Of a stretch of 64,000 nt of DNA, positions 32,754 through 40,939 are shown piece after piece. The notes below the pieces were generated by a model. It made no database searches. It was not told where the DNA came from and saw only the letters and a program-made list of their open reading frames with translations. The stretch comes from Myxococcales bacterium. Lineage in GTDB: Bacteria > Myxococcota_A > Bradymonadia > REDH01. Numbering within the stretch: the first letter of the stretch is position 1; each line of letters starts with the position of its first letter. Location: the NCBI GenBank assembly GCA_020633625.1, contig JACKDJ010000015.1:36295-100294 (forward strand), in the 5' to 3' direction. The position numbers and the translations under genes were made by a program.

Positions 32754-34553
32754 ATGTACGTACGCGCTTCCTCGCTCGCACTCCTCCCACTCGCGGTCGC
32801 GCTGCTCGCGGCACCCGCAGCGGGCCAGGACCTCTCGGCCTCCGTCGGCGAGGGCCACGGCCCAGAGGTCGCCGTCACAGTCGAGAACACCTACCCGTTC
32901 CCAGTGACCGTCATCGGCGTCCGCATCACGATCAAGGAACTCGAGACGCAAGATGTCCACTACCTGAGCACCACGTCTCTGCGGCAGGATCTCGGTATCG
33001 GCGGCGAGGCCAACGCCCGGTGGACCGGCACGCTCACGTTCGCCGGCGAAGACGGGACCGTGCCCGACGAGTACGTGGACTGGGGCAACTACGACCGCAC
33101 CTCGGTCGGCGCCGCCATCGACATCGACGCCCTCGCTGCCCCCGCCGAGGCCGCGCTCGCCGCCGACGACTGGGACGCGATCGCGGCGCAGGTCGCCGAG
33201 GTCCGCGCCCGGATGCCGATCGTGTCGCGGACCGCTCGCTTTCACGCACCTCAGGTCGCAGCCTCTGGCCTCGACCCCCACCGCTACTTCGACCTCGAGC
33301 GGATGGACGCGCTCCGCGAGCGGCTCGAGGGCGCGCTCTGCGAGTCTGCCTCCCGCGACGTGCTTCGCCTCCGAGGGTCGGCCGACGCGCAGCAGGACCA
33401 GTACAACCTGATCGCCGACCGGCTGCGCGGCGTCGGCCTCCACATGAACTGCATCAGCGGAGAGGCCAAGCTCGCCGCCGCACGGATGCTCCTGCGCAGC
33501 GCCCGCCCGCAGGACGCGCTCCTGTTTCGCGGCACCGACTCCGAGGGCAACCTCCTCCCCGAGTGGCGCCCGATCGTGATCGAAGCGAACCTCGCCCTCG
33601 CGCGGACCGCCGCCGAGCTCGACGTGCAGCTCTTCACGGCCATTCGGCCCGCCCTCGAGTCCCTCGCGGCCGTGCGGGCGATCGACCCACAGAACCGAGA
33701 GCTCCTCGAGCTTGCAGGCAAGATCGTTCCAAACGCCGCCCAGTGGGTGATCCGCAAGTCCGGGATCATCGAGCGCGATCTCGACAGCGCGCAGGACTGC
33801 CTCGAGATGATCCGCCCGACCTGGTCGGAGTTCCCGGTCGTTGAGCAAGCTGCAGCGACGTTCGCCACCGCGTTGATCGAAGCTGGCCTCGAGTTCTGCC
33901 ACCGCCGCGAGTACGTGAACTCGCGCAACCGCTTCCTGCGCGGTGAGCGGCTCCTCACCGGCATCGCCGAGTGGGAGGCCAACGCCGACGAGATCAACCA
34001 CTGCCGCGCTCTCGGCGCCCTCGAAGAAGGACGCGAGCTCGCCGCACACCCGACCGACGACGAAGGCCCGGCCAAGGCGGCCGAGAAGCTCGCCGAGGCG
34101 CAGCAGCGCCACACCCTCACCGCAGAAGAGATCGCCGCGTTCAACGCCGACGTCGCCGCCGGCTGGGTCGCCGTCGCCAACCGACAGCTCGAGCGGCAGC
34201 CGCCCGCTCTCGAGGCCGCCACGCACTCTCTCGAGCAGGCCGAGTCCATCAACCCGACCGGCCGCAACGACGCGATGCGAACCGCCTGGCTCCGCTTCGC
34301 CGAGCGGATGTACGAAGACGACGGGCTCGGCATGACCGGCGCACAGGTCGAGCGCGCCCGTGAAGCCCTCGCACGCGCCGAAAACGTCGACCCCGACCGC
34401 GTCTCCGCGGCCGAGGGCAAGCTGACCCTCGCCTTCTACGGCTACCGCGTCGGTCTGCCCGCCGCCGCCGCGCTGTTCGGGCTCCTGATCGCCGCGCTCG
34501 CCTTCATCTCGAAGGCGCGCACCAAGCGGCTCGCGGCGATGTCCGACGAGTAG
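32754..34553 (+). CDS. Hypothetical exported protein with C-terminal membrane anchor
   Basis: 599 aa, no family recognised. Signal peptide (MYVRASSLALLPLAVALLAAPAAGQ) at 1-25, then a beta-rich first domain of about 90 residues (VAVTVENTYPFPVTVIGVRITI) that reads like an Ig or FxLYD-type fold. About 450 residues of helical repeats with regular Ala/Leu/Glu spacing follow (AKLAAARMLLRSARPQDALLF, LARTAAELDVQLF), suggestive of TPR-like pairs. A transmembrane helix near 571-590 (GLPAAAALFGLLIAALAFI) is followed by a basic tail KARTKR. So a type I topology is predicted: repeats outside, short tail inside. Possibly a scaffold; nothing more specific can be said. Confidence 0.8.
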   Translation: MYVRASSLALLPLAVALLAAPAAGQDLSASVGEGHGPEVAVTVENTYPFPVTVIGVRITIKELETQDVHYLSTTSLRQDLGIGGEANARWTGTLTFAGEDGTVPDEYVDWGNYDRTSVGAAIDIDALAAPAEAALAADDWDAIAAQVAEVRARMPIVSRTARFHAPQVAASGLDPHRYFDLERMDALRERLEGALCESASRDVLRLRGSADAQQDQYNLIADRLRGVGLHMNCISGEAKLAAARMLLRSARPQDALLFRGTDSEGNLLPEWRPIVIEANLALARTAAELDVQLFTAIRPALESLAAVRAIDPQNRELLELAGKIVPNAAQWVIRKSGIIERDLDSAQDCLEMIRPTWSEFPVVEQAAATFATALIEAGLEFCHRREYVNSRNRFLRGERLLTGIAEWEANADEINHCRALGALEEGRELAAHPTDDEGPAKAAEKLAEAQQRHTLTAEEIAAFNADVAAGWVAVANRQLERQPPALEAATHSLEQAESINPTGRNDAMRTAWLRFAERMYEDDGLGMTGAQVERAREALARAENVDPDRVSAAEGKLTLAFYGYRVGLPAAAALFGLLIAALAFISKARTKRLAAMSDE

Positions 34554-34578
34554 CGGCCGCCGGGCCGGTCGCCGGCGC

Positions 34579-34905
34579 CTAGACCGAGAAGCTCGTCCCG
34601 CAGCCGCAGCCGCGCTTCACGTTCGGGTTCTCGAAACGGAATCCGCCGTTCAGTAGGTCGCTCGAGAAGTCGACCTCGGTCCCGTTGATGTACAGGTAGC
34701 TCTTCGGGTCGCAGAACACCTTCACGCCGTGCGAGTCGTAGATGCGATCCGCGTCGGCCGGCATGTCGACCTCGAGGACGTACGACAGCCCCGAGCAGCC
34801 GCCCGACTTCACGCCGAGCCGCACGCCGGCATCGGCAGACATCCCATTTTGGCGGATGATCTCGCGGATCCGCTCCGCCGCGCGCTCGGTGAGAGACAAG
34901 GCCAT
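34579..34905 (-). CDS. IscA/ErpA-type iron-sulfur carrier
   Basis: 108 aa, standard length. The three cluster-binding cysteines are Cys37 (SGGCSGLSY) and Cys100/Cys102 (RGCGCGTSF), at the spacing of IscA. SLTERAAERIREIIRQ and VEVDMPAD-like strands complete the family pattern. It accepts and delivers Fe-S clusters to apoproteins. ATG at 34905 has AGGAG five bases upstream. The subfamily (IscA, ErpA or SufA) cannot be told from sequence alone. No other isc or suf gene is adjacent. Confidence 0.93.
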   Translation of the reverse strand: MALSLTERAAERIREIIRQNGMSADAGVRLGVKSGGCSGLSYVLEVDMPADADRIYDSHGVKVFCDPKSYLYINGTEVDFSSDLLNGGFRFENPNVKRGCGCGTSFSV

Positions 34906-34957
34906 CGCTGCTCCTCGGACTGTCGGGCGCGCCGGAACATCGGCGCCACCGGCCCGC

Positions 34958-34985
34958 AAAGTAGCGCTCCGATGCGGCGAGTCAA
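34958..34985 (-). promoter_or_regulatory. Candidate promoter of the IscA-type gene
   Basis: Minus strand: TTGACT at 34985-34980, a 16-base spacer and TACTTT at 34963-34958. Confidence 0.5.
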
Positions 34986-35114
34986 TGGGCGGCCAGGTAG
35001 CGCGGACCCCGCGTGCCGCCGCAGCTCTCGGAGCCGTCCGGCGACCACCCGCCAAAAACCTGACTCCGCGGCGCTGCGCGGTCACGCTGACCCCCGCCTC
35101 TTTGCCGTGCCTCG

Positions 35115-38009
35115 ATGCCCGTCCTGCTCCCCCCCAACGAACGCCAGCGCGCAGCCGTGGCCGCCGAGGCCCGAGCTGCCATCACAGGCGCCGTTCAGCG
35201 CGAGCTCGCCGGCATCGCGACTAGCCTCGCAGGCGCGCTCTGCACCCGTTACGCTGCCGTCACCCTTGTCACGGACGATGGCGTCGACTTCGTCGTGCTC
35301 CACGGCATGCGTACGGGCAGCGTCGGTCGCGACGGCTTCTTCTGCGCCGATACGATCCTCGAGCGCGAGCCCTACGTCGTCCTCGACACACTCGCGACGC
35401 CCCGGACCGCGCAGCACGCCGTGTCCCCCGCGGGGGAGCTCCGCTTCTACGCCGGCGCCCCACTCGAAGACGCGAGCGGCGTCAACATCGGGACCGTCTG
35501 CGTCTTCGACACCGTCGCACGCGCGTCGGTCTCTGGCTTCGAGCTCGACACACTGCGATCCGCTGCGCGCCACGCGACCCGAGCCCTCGCTGACTCCGAC
35601 CTTCCACGACCGCGCCAGGCGGGCTCGACGGACCAGCGCGAGACCGGGCGGACTCGCACAGCGCCCACGACCGATTCGGTCGCAACTCGTGCCGTCGCCG
35701 AGACCCCACAGGCCGGCTCGCCGCTGACGTACGGCGCTCCGACCGGATCAGCAACCGCTCGCGGGACGCGCCCGGCCGAGACCCCGATCGGGGGCTCGCG
35801 ACCCGTCGTCGATCCCGAGCTCCTCGAGCACCTCTCGGCAGCCATCATCGTCACCGATGAGCGCGGGCGCGCGCTGTATGCAAACCGCGCTGGGCAGCCG
35901 CTCGCGCACTCCTACGGCGCCGGACCCGACGACCCTGATCTGGAGAACGCGCCCCCCACGCACGAAGAAGACAGCGGCGGCTTCGAACGCGTCTCCACCG
36001 CCGTCGGCGGCACGGCCAAGACATCGTACGTCGAGCAGTTTCACGACGGCACCGACTTCCGGTGGTACCGCACGGACCGCGTCCCGGCGTCGTTCGACGG
36101 CCAGGACGCCCTGATGATGGTCGCCGTCGAGATCACCGAGCCGGAGCGCCGCGCGCTGTGCGCTCGAGAGGCAACCGCCCTCCTCGCCGCGGTCGCCGAT
36201 CGCGACGACTCCGCGCGGGCCCTGCCGCTCGTCGCGAAGTTCGTCGAGCGCTATGCCGTGGGCGCCGCCGCGATCGCGTGGGTCGCGACGCCTGGTGAGT
36301 GGCGGGCGGTCGGCTCCGGCGACGTGCTGCCCGACTCCGTGATCGCCAGCCTCCCGCGCCAGCCGCTGGCGCCGTCAGACAGCGGCCTTCGACCCACCGA
36401 GGCGTTCGTTGCCTACTCCGGCCCTCTCCTCGGAGGGCACCGCTCCGACCACTTCTGGGCGGCCGCGCGAGCGATGGGCATGGGTGAGCTGCTCACGATC
36501 GGCGTGCCCGGATCGAATGGCCTTGTCGCTGCGCTCGATGTACTGACCCCACACGGCGCGCCGACCGGGTCGTCCACTTTCGATGTTTGTATGCTCGCCG
36601 CCAGCGTCGTCCGCGCCGCAGCGGTCCGACCCCGCGCGACCGGTGACCGCGACCGCTGCCCGATCGTCAACCTCCCCCTGCGGGCATCGTTCGCAGAGAA
36701 GGTTGCCCAGCAGCTCGCGCGCCGCTCCGGACGCGTGCCCGCGGTGCTTCACATCGATGTCCCCGACCTGGCCGCGTTCGGGCGCCTGCACGGCACCGAC
36801 ATCGAGCACGCCGCGCTGCGCGAGATCGCCGCTCGGCTCGAGCCGCTCGTCCGCGGCACCGACGTCGTCGGACGCCTCGGTGACCACCAGTTCGGCATCC
36901 TGCTGAGCGAGAGCGGCGAAAACCACGCAGACACGGCGGGAGCGTCGCGGGTCGCCGGCTCCGTCCTGCGCGCGTTCGCCGAGCCCTTCCGCATCGCCGC
37001 GCACGAGCGTCAGCTAAAAGCGTGGGTCGGCGTCGCCGTCGGCCGCCTTGGCCGCGACGCCCCGCCCGCACGTCAGCTCATTCAGAACGCCGCCGCCGCC
37101 GCCGAGCTCGCCAGCCTCGGGCAGGAAGAGTCGGCCGTCCGCTACTACGAGCGCGAGATCCACGAGCGCGCCGAGCTCCGCGCCACGCTGGAGCGCGAGC
37201 TGCGGCACGCGGTTGAGCGCGACCAGGTCGACGTCTGGTTCCAGCCCCAGGTCGATGCCAAGACCGGACGCATCGTCGGCTTCGAGGCCCTCGCGCGTTG
37301 GACCCGCGAGAACGGAGACCGGGTCAGCCCAGAGCTCTTCATCGACGTCGCCGAAGAGGTCGCCCTGATCCACGCGCTCGGTGAGAACGTGCTGCGCCGC
37401 GCGCTCGGCTTTGCCCGCGCGTGGCGCGACCGGGGGCGGCACCGAGTCACCATCGGCGTCAACGCGTCGCCCATGCAGCTTCAGCGCGAGGACTTCGCAG
37501 AGATCGCGACAGCCCTCGCCCGCGACGCGGGAGTCGACCCCGGCGACGTCGAGCTCGAGCTCACCGAGTCACGCCGATTCAAGCATTTCGAAGCCGCCGC
37601 ACGCACGGTCAGTGTTCTCCGCGAGGTAGGCTTCGGCGTCGCCATCGATGACCTCGGCGTCGGCGAGACCGCCGTGAGCACTGTCCTCGACCTGCCGTTC
37701 ACCCGCGCCAAGCTCGACAAGTCGGTCGTTCAGGCCTCGGGGGTGCAGCCTGCGCCCCCCGGAAAGCGCCAGAACGCAACCGCACTCGTTCGGTTCGCGC
37801 AAAGCAAGGAGATGGAGACCGTCGCCGAGGGAGTCGAGACCGAGGAGCAGCGCCAGAAGATGGTCGATGCCGGCGTAGAGGTCATCCAAGGGTACGGCTT
37901 TGGCAGGCCGATGCCCATGCACGAGGCGCTGGCCCTTCCCGATCGACTCCCCTTCAGGTGCGCAGCACAGCCCGCCGCAAGCTCCGTGGAGCAGCCCGTG
38001 CGACGCTAG
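35115..38009 (+). CDS. GAF/PAS/degenerate GGDEF/EAL c-di-GMP phosphodiesterase
   Basis: 964 aa, cytoplasmic. GAF-like domain at about 20-165 (FVVLHGMRTGSV, VNIGTVCVFDT), then a Thr/Ser/Arg linker. PAS-like domain at about 235-345 (AAIIVTDERGRALYANRAG), a second GAF-like region to about 510, GGDEF at about 520-680 and EAL at about 700-945. GGDEF is degenerate (LGDHQF), so cyclase activity is unlikely. The EAL domain keeps EAL (Glu about 723), Asn in GVNASP, ELTES, the DD pair in AIDDLG, KLDKS, EGVE and QGYGFG, so it should hydrolyse c-di-GMP. The inputs are unknown. Confidence 0.92.
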   Translation: MPVLLPPNERQRAAVAAEARAAITGAVQRELAGIATSLAGALCTRYAAVTLVTDDGVDFVVLHGMRTGSVGRDGFFCADTILEREPYVVLDTLATPRTAQHAVSPAGELRFYAGAPLEDASGVNIGTVCVFDTVARASVSGFELDTLRSAARHATRALADSDLPRPRQAGSTDQRETGRTRTAPTTDSVATRAVAETPQAGSPLTYGAPTGSATARGTRPAETPIGGSRPVVDPELLEHLSAAIIVTDERGRALYANRAGQPLAHSYGAGPDDPDLENAPPTHEEDSGGFERVSTAVGGTAKTSYVEQFHDGTDFRWYRTDRVPASFDGQDALMMVAVEITEPERRALCAREATALLAAVADRDDSARALPLVAKFVERYAVGAAAIAWVATPGEWRAVGSGDVLPDSVIASLPRQPLAPSDSGLRPTEAFVAYSGPLLGGHRSDHFWAAARAMGMGELLTIGVPGSNGLVAALDVLTPHGAPTGSSTFDVCMLAASVVRAAAVRPRATGDRDRCPIVNLPLRASFAEKVAQQLARRSGRVPAVLHIDVPDLAAFGRLHGTDIEHAALREIAARLEPLVRGTDVVGRLGDHQFGILLSESGENHADTAGASRVAGSVLRAFAEPFRIAAHERQLKAWVGVAVGRLGRDAPPARQLIQNAAAAAELASLGQEESAVRYYEREIHERAELRATLERELRHAVERDQVDVWFQPQVDAKTGRIVGFEALARWTRENGDRVSPELFIDVAEEVALIHALGENVLRRALGFARAWRDRGRHRVTIGVNASPMQLQREDFAEIATALARDAGVDPGDVELELTESRRFKHFEAAARTVSVLREVGFGVAIDDLGVGETAVSTVLDLPFTRAKLDKSVVQASGVQPAPPGKRQNATALVRFAQSKEMETVAEGVETEEQRQKMVDAGVEVIQGYGFGRPMPMHEALALPDRLPFRCAAQPAASSVEQPVRR

Positions 38010-38033
38010 CGTCGGCGCCCAAGGCGACGCAGG

Positions 38034-39269
38034 TCACCCCTTCACGCAGCCGAACTCGATGTTGATCTCGTCGCCGTCGAAGCCCGAGCCACACACGTTC
38101 GGGCACAGGTTGACCTGCGTCGGCGCCGTGTTGTTGTCGTAGTACCAGCCCGGCGCCGTCAGGCAGCCGGACCCGTCCATGTGCCGCGTCAACAGCACCC
38201 CGTTGATCGTCACGTCGACCTGGTCGTACGCGATGATCAGACCTTCACCGAGGTCCGGGATGCCGTATTGGCACGGCAGCACGGCGCCGGAGATCACGTT
38301 GTCGCTGATCCCCTCGAACGTCGGCGTCCAGTCCGACGCGCAGATGCTGTTCTGCGTGCCGCCCGTCGAGTTCGCCGCGGCCATGTAGACCCGACCCATC
38401 GCCTCCGCGCTCCCGTTCGGGCCCGTGCAGCCCATGCAGATGCCCAAGAAGCAGTCGCCCTCCGTCAGCGACACGATCGCGTGGAAGACGAAGTAGCGGA
38501 GTCCCCGCTCGGCGAGTGCGTCCCGGAAGTACGGGAACTGCCGCGCGCTCTCGTCATCGCTCACGACGACGAAGTGCTTGATCGCCTCGCGGCGCAAGAA
38601 GCTGCTGTAGTTGTCCCAGTTCGCGATCAGAACATCGAACGCGTCCGTGCTCGCCACCGTCGCGTTCACGTGAAGGTAGCGCTCGCTCGACGTGTCAGGA
38701 CAGCCGCCGCCCGACAGCGGTGCCGGGACACACACCGACGAGTCACCCACCATCACGACACGCACGTCCAGGCCCGATGCCTCGATGTACGTCACGAACG
38801 CGTTGAGCTGCTCCGCGACGATCGCCGCCTCCTCGGCCATGCTCCCCGACGTGTCGACCGCCCAGATGATGTCGATCGGCGAGTACACTGGGTCGCCAAC
38901 GGTCGTGACCTCGGCGCACTCGTCCTCCACGCGCGCGTCCGGCCCCGTCGGGACGTCGCGGCCACCGCCCGTGTCGATCGAGATCTCGAGCGGCGCGTCG
39001 CCGGTCACCTCCGGAGTCGCAGGGGCGTCGGTCGCGGTGTCTTCCCCCTCCGCGTCCGTGGCAGACGTCGTGTCCTCTTGCGTCGTGACGCCAGAGTCCG
39101 AGCGGCCGCCGACACGACCGGAGTCGCCCTCGGCGTTGCCGCACCCTCGAGCCCCCATTGAGACGAAGTCGCGCGTGTTTTCGACATCGCAGTTCCGCTC
39201 TGGCGCGCAGCCTCCAGCGAGGCCAAGCGAGAGGGTTGCCAGGACCGAAGTGAGGTGTCTGAGGCGCAT
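38034..39269 (-). CDS. von Willebrand A domain lipoprotein
   Basis: 411 aa. Signal peptide with lipobox LAGGC (Cys21), an Asp/Thr/Gly linker to about residue 120, then a vWA domain: MIDAS DTSGSM after IDIIWAVD, and VVVSDDES as the second metal-side strand. Cysteines are frequent and even in number (CVPAPLSGGGCP, CFLGICMGC, CLTAPG, LCPNVCGSGF), so disulfides are expected outside the cell. The C-terminal 100 residues form a beta-domain of unknown type (YDQVDVTINGVLL). Different in layout from the vWA protein at 3566-5380, so not a recent duplicate. Likely an adhesion or surface protein. Confidence 0.88.
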   Translation of the reverse strand: MRLRHLTSVLATLSLGLAGGCAPERNCDVENTRDFVSMGARGCGNAEGDSGRVGGRSDSGVTTQEDTTSATDAEGEDTATDAPATPEVTGDAPLEISIDTGGGRDVPTGPDARVEDECAEVTTVGDPVYSPIDIIWAVDTSGSMAEEAAIVAEQLNAFVTYIEASGLDVRVVMVGDSSVCVPAPLSGGGCPDTSSERYLHVNATVASTDAFDVLIANWDNYSSFLRREAIKHFVVVSDDESARQFPYFRDALAERGLRYFVFHAIVSLTEGDCFLGICMGCTGPNGSAEAMGRVYMAAANSTGGTQNSICASDWTPTFEGISDNVISGAVLPCQYGIPDLGEGLIIAYDQVDVTINGVLLTRHMDGSGCLTAPGWYYDNNTAPTQVNLCPNVCGSGFDGDEINIEFGCVKG

Positions 39270-39279
39270 GGGACGTGCC

Positions 39280-39308
39280 AGGGTAGGAGCGATGACGCAG
39301 CACTCTAA
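39280..39308 (-). promoter_or_regulatory. Candidate promoter of the vWA lipoprotein gene
   Basis: Minus strand: TTAGAG at 39308-39303, a 17-base spacer and TACCCT at 39285-39280, ten bases before the ATG. A very short leader is predicted. Confidence 0.35.
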
Positions 39309-39379
39309 CGCGACCGGGTGGTTCAGGGAAGTGGAGCCGCGCCAGAACCGCGATCTTCTGTGCGTCGATGTAGGTAATT

Positions 39380-39408
39380 TTGCGACACCGGGCGCCGTCG
39401 CCTACGCT
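39380..39408 (+). promoter_or_regulatory. Candidate promoter of the 49-aa protein gene
   Basis: TTGCGA at 39380-39385, a 17-base spacer and TACGCT at 39403-39408, the same layout as the kinase promoters. Confidence 0.45.
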
Positions 39409-39456
39409 GCCTCCTCGCGAGCGGGCTTCCGCGCCGCCCCACCATGAGGTCGCGTC

Positions 39457-39606
39457 ATGAACCCAGACGAGAAGAGAGAGCGTCTGATCGACGAGCTCCG
39501 CGCGATGGCGCGCGTCACGCGCCGCGCACGCCTACAGCCCGGCGCCGCGTGTGAGCGAGATGCCGCGCCAATGGGCTGGTGGGTCCGGGACGACGACGAC
39601 GCCTGA
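39457..39606 (+). CDS. 49-aa small protein
   Basis: Not recognised. The frame MNPDEKRERLIDELRAMARVTRRAR, then GWWVRDDDDA, gives an amphipathic helix of about 24 residues rich in Arg/Glu and a short acidic, Trp-containing tail. A Shine-Dalgarno-like GAGGT at 39446-39450 lies six bases before the ATG, and a candidate promoter lies 49 bases upstream, so expression is plausible. It could be a small regulator or an antitoxin-like peptide without its toxin; no evidence favours either. Confidence 0.5.
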   Translation: MNPDEKRERLIDELRAMARVTRRARLQPGAACERDAAPMGWWVRDDDDA

Positions 39607-39671
39607 GCCGCCGGCTCGACGTCCTCGCGTCTGTTCGACCCTGCTCCTGCTCCCACGTCGCATCAGCCCGC

Positions 39672-39700
39672 TTGTCGCCGCGCAACCGGTCGGCTAGGCG
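39672..39700 (+). promoter_or_regulatory. Candidate promoter giving leaderless sbcD mRNA
   Basis: TTGTCG at 39672-39677, a 17-base spacer and TAGGCG at 39695-39700, six bases before the ATG of sbcD, with no ribosome site. The same spacing is seen at 12358-12386. Confidence 0.35.
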
Positions 39701-39706
39701 CGCCGT

Positions 39707-40939
39707 ATGCGCATCCTGCACACGTCGGACTGGCACCTCGGGGCGACCCTCAACCAAGCATCGCGCGACGACGAGCACGCCCGGTTCCTGAGCTGGCTGG
39801 TCGACACCGTGCAGACCGAGGCCGTCGATGTCCTCGTCGTCGCGGGCGACGTGTTTCACCACCTCCAGCCGTCGGCAGAGGCCCTCTCACTCTACTACGG
39901 CGCCCTCGCCGAGCTGCGCCGACGGACGTCACTGTCGAAGGTGGTCGTGGTGGGCGGAAACCACGACTCCTCTGTGCGGCTCGACGCACCGCGTGCCGTG
40001 CTGGGCGCCCTCGACGTCACCGTGATCGGAGGCTACACCTCGACGGATCCGATCGACCGCTTCGTGTGTGTGGTGCCCGACCGCGACCGAGGCGGCGTCG
40101 GCCTCGTCGTCGGGGCGCTCCCGTACGTGCACGAATACAAGCTCGGCGTGCGCTCGATCGGCCGCAGCGACGCGGACCTGCGGTTCGATCTCCGGCGCGA
40201 GTTTGCCAGGCTCTACACGCGCCTCGCCGACGCATGCGCCGCGGTCGCGAACGGCGCGCCGCTGATGGCCACCGGGCACCTGACGTGTGTGGGCGTCGAC
40301 GAAGGTGACTTCGGAACCGCGCTCCACCAATCAAAGTCGGTCGGCGGGTTCGAAGCAGACATCTTCGACCGCCGCTTCTCGTATGTCGCGCTCGGACACA
40401 TTCACCGCGCGATGGACGTCCACGCCGGTCGGGTCTGGTACTCGGGGACTCCGGTGCCCGTGACCCGCGGCGAGGCGCGCACCCCGCGCGTCGTGTTGTG
40501 TGTTGACATCGAGCCTGGCGCACCCCCGAGAGTGCGTCCGATCGAGGTCCCCACCTTTCGCCGGATCGTCACGTTCGAGGGGCGCATCGACGAAGTCGTG
40601 CGTGGTCTGCGCGACCTGTCGTGGGAGCAGGATCTCGAGCCTTACGTCACTGCCATCGTCACCGTCGACGAGTCCGACGCGGGGACCGCACGCCAGCTTC
40701 ACGACACGCTGGCGAAGCTGCCAGAGGACCGTCGGCCACGCTTGCTTCACGTCGAGGCGCGACGAGCGCCCGTCGAGGCCGTCGACAGCGGGAACCGCAA
40801 GACGCGGCGCGCCAGTCGTCCGCTCGCAAAGATGCACCCCGAAGAGGTCTTCGTGCGGTTGCACACGGTGCGTCACGGCTCGCCCCCGCCCCAAGAGCTG
40901 CTCGTCGCGTTCCGAGAGCTCCTCGTGGAGGACGCTTGA
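39707..40939 (+). CDS. sbcD: Nuclease subunit SbcD (Mre11-type)
   Basis: 410 aa. The calcineurin-like phosphoesterase motifs are all present: DWHLG (HTSDWHLG), GDVFHH, GGNHDS, and later MATGHL and GHIHRA, which bind two Mn ions. With SbcC it forms an ATP-dependent exonuclease that opens hairpins and processes DNA ends. Normal length; the C-terminal capping domain (FVRLHTVRHGSPPPQELLVAFRELL) matches the family. Its TGA overlaps the TTG of sbcC. Confidence 0.97.
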   Translation: MRILHTSDWHLGATLNQASRDDEHARFLSWLVDTVQTEAVDVLVVAGDVFHHLQPSAEALSLYYGALAELRRRTSLSKVVVVGGNHDSSVRLDAPRAVLGALDVTVIGGYTSTDPIDRFVCVVPDRDRGGVGLVVGALPYVHEYKLGVRSIGRSDADLRFDLRREFARLYTRLADACAAVANGAPLMATGHLTCVGVDEGDFGTALHQSKSVGGFEADIFDRRFSYVALGHIHRAMDVHAGRVWYSGTPVPVTRGEARTPRVVLCVDIEPGAPPRVRPIEVPTFRRIVTFEGRIDEVVRGLRDLSWEQDLEPYVTAIVTVDESDAGTARQLHDTLAKLPEDRRPRLLHVEARRAPVEAVDSGNRKTRRASRPLAKMHPEEVFVRLHTVRHGSPPPQELLVAFRELLVEDA

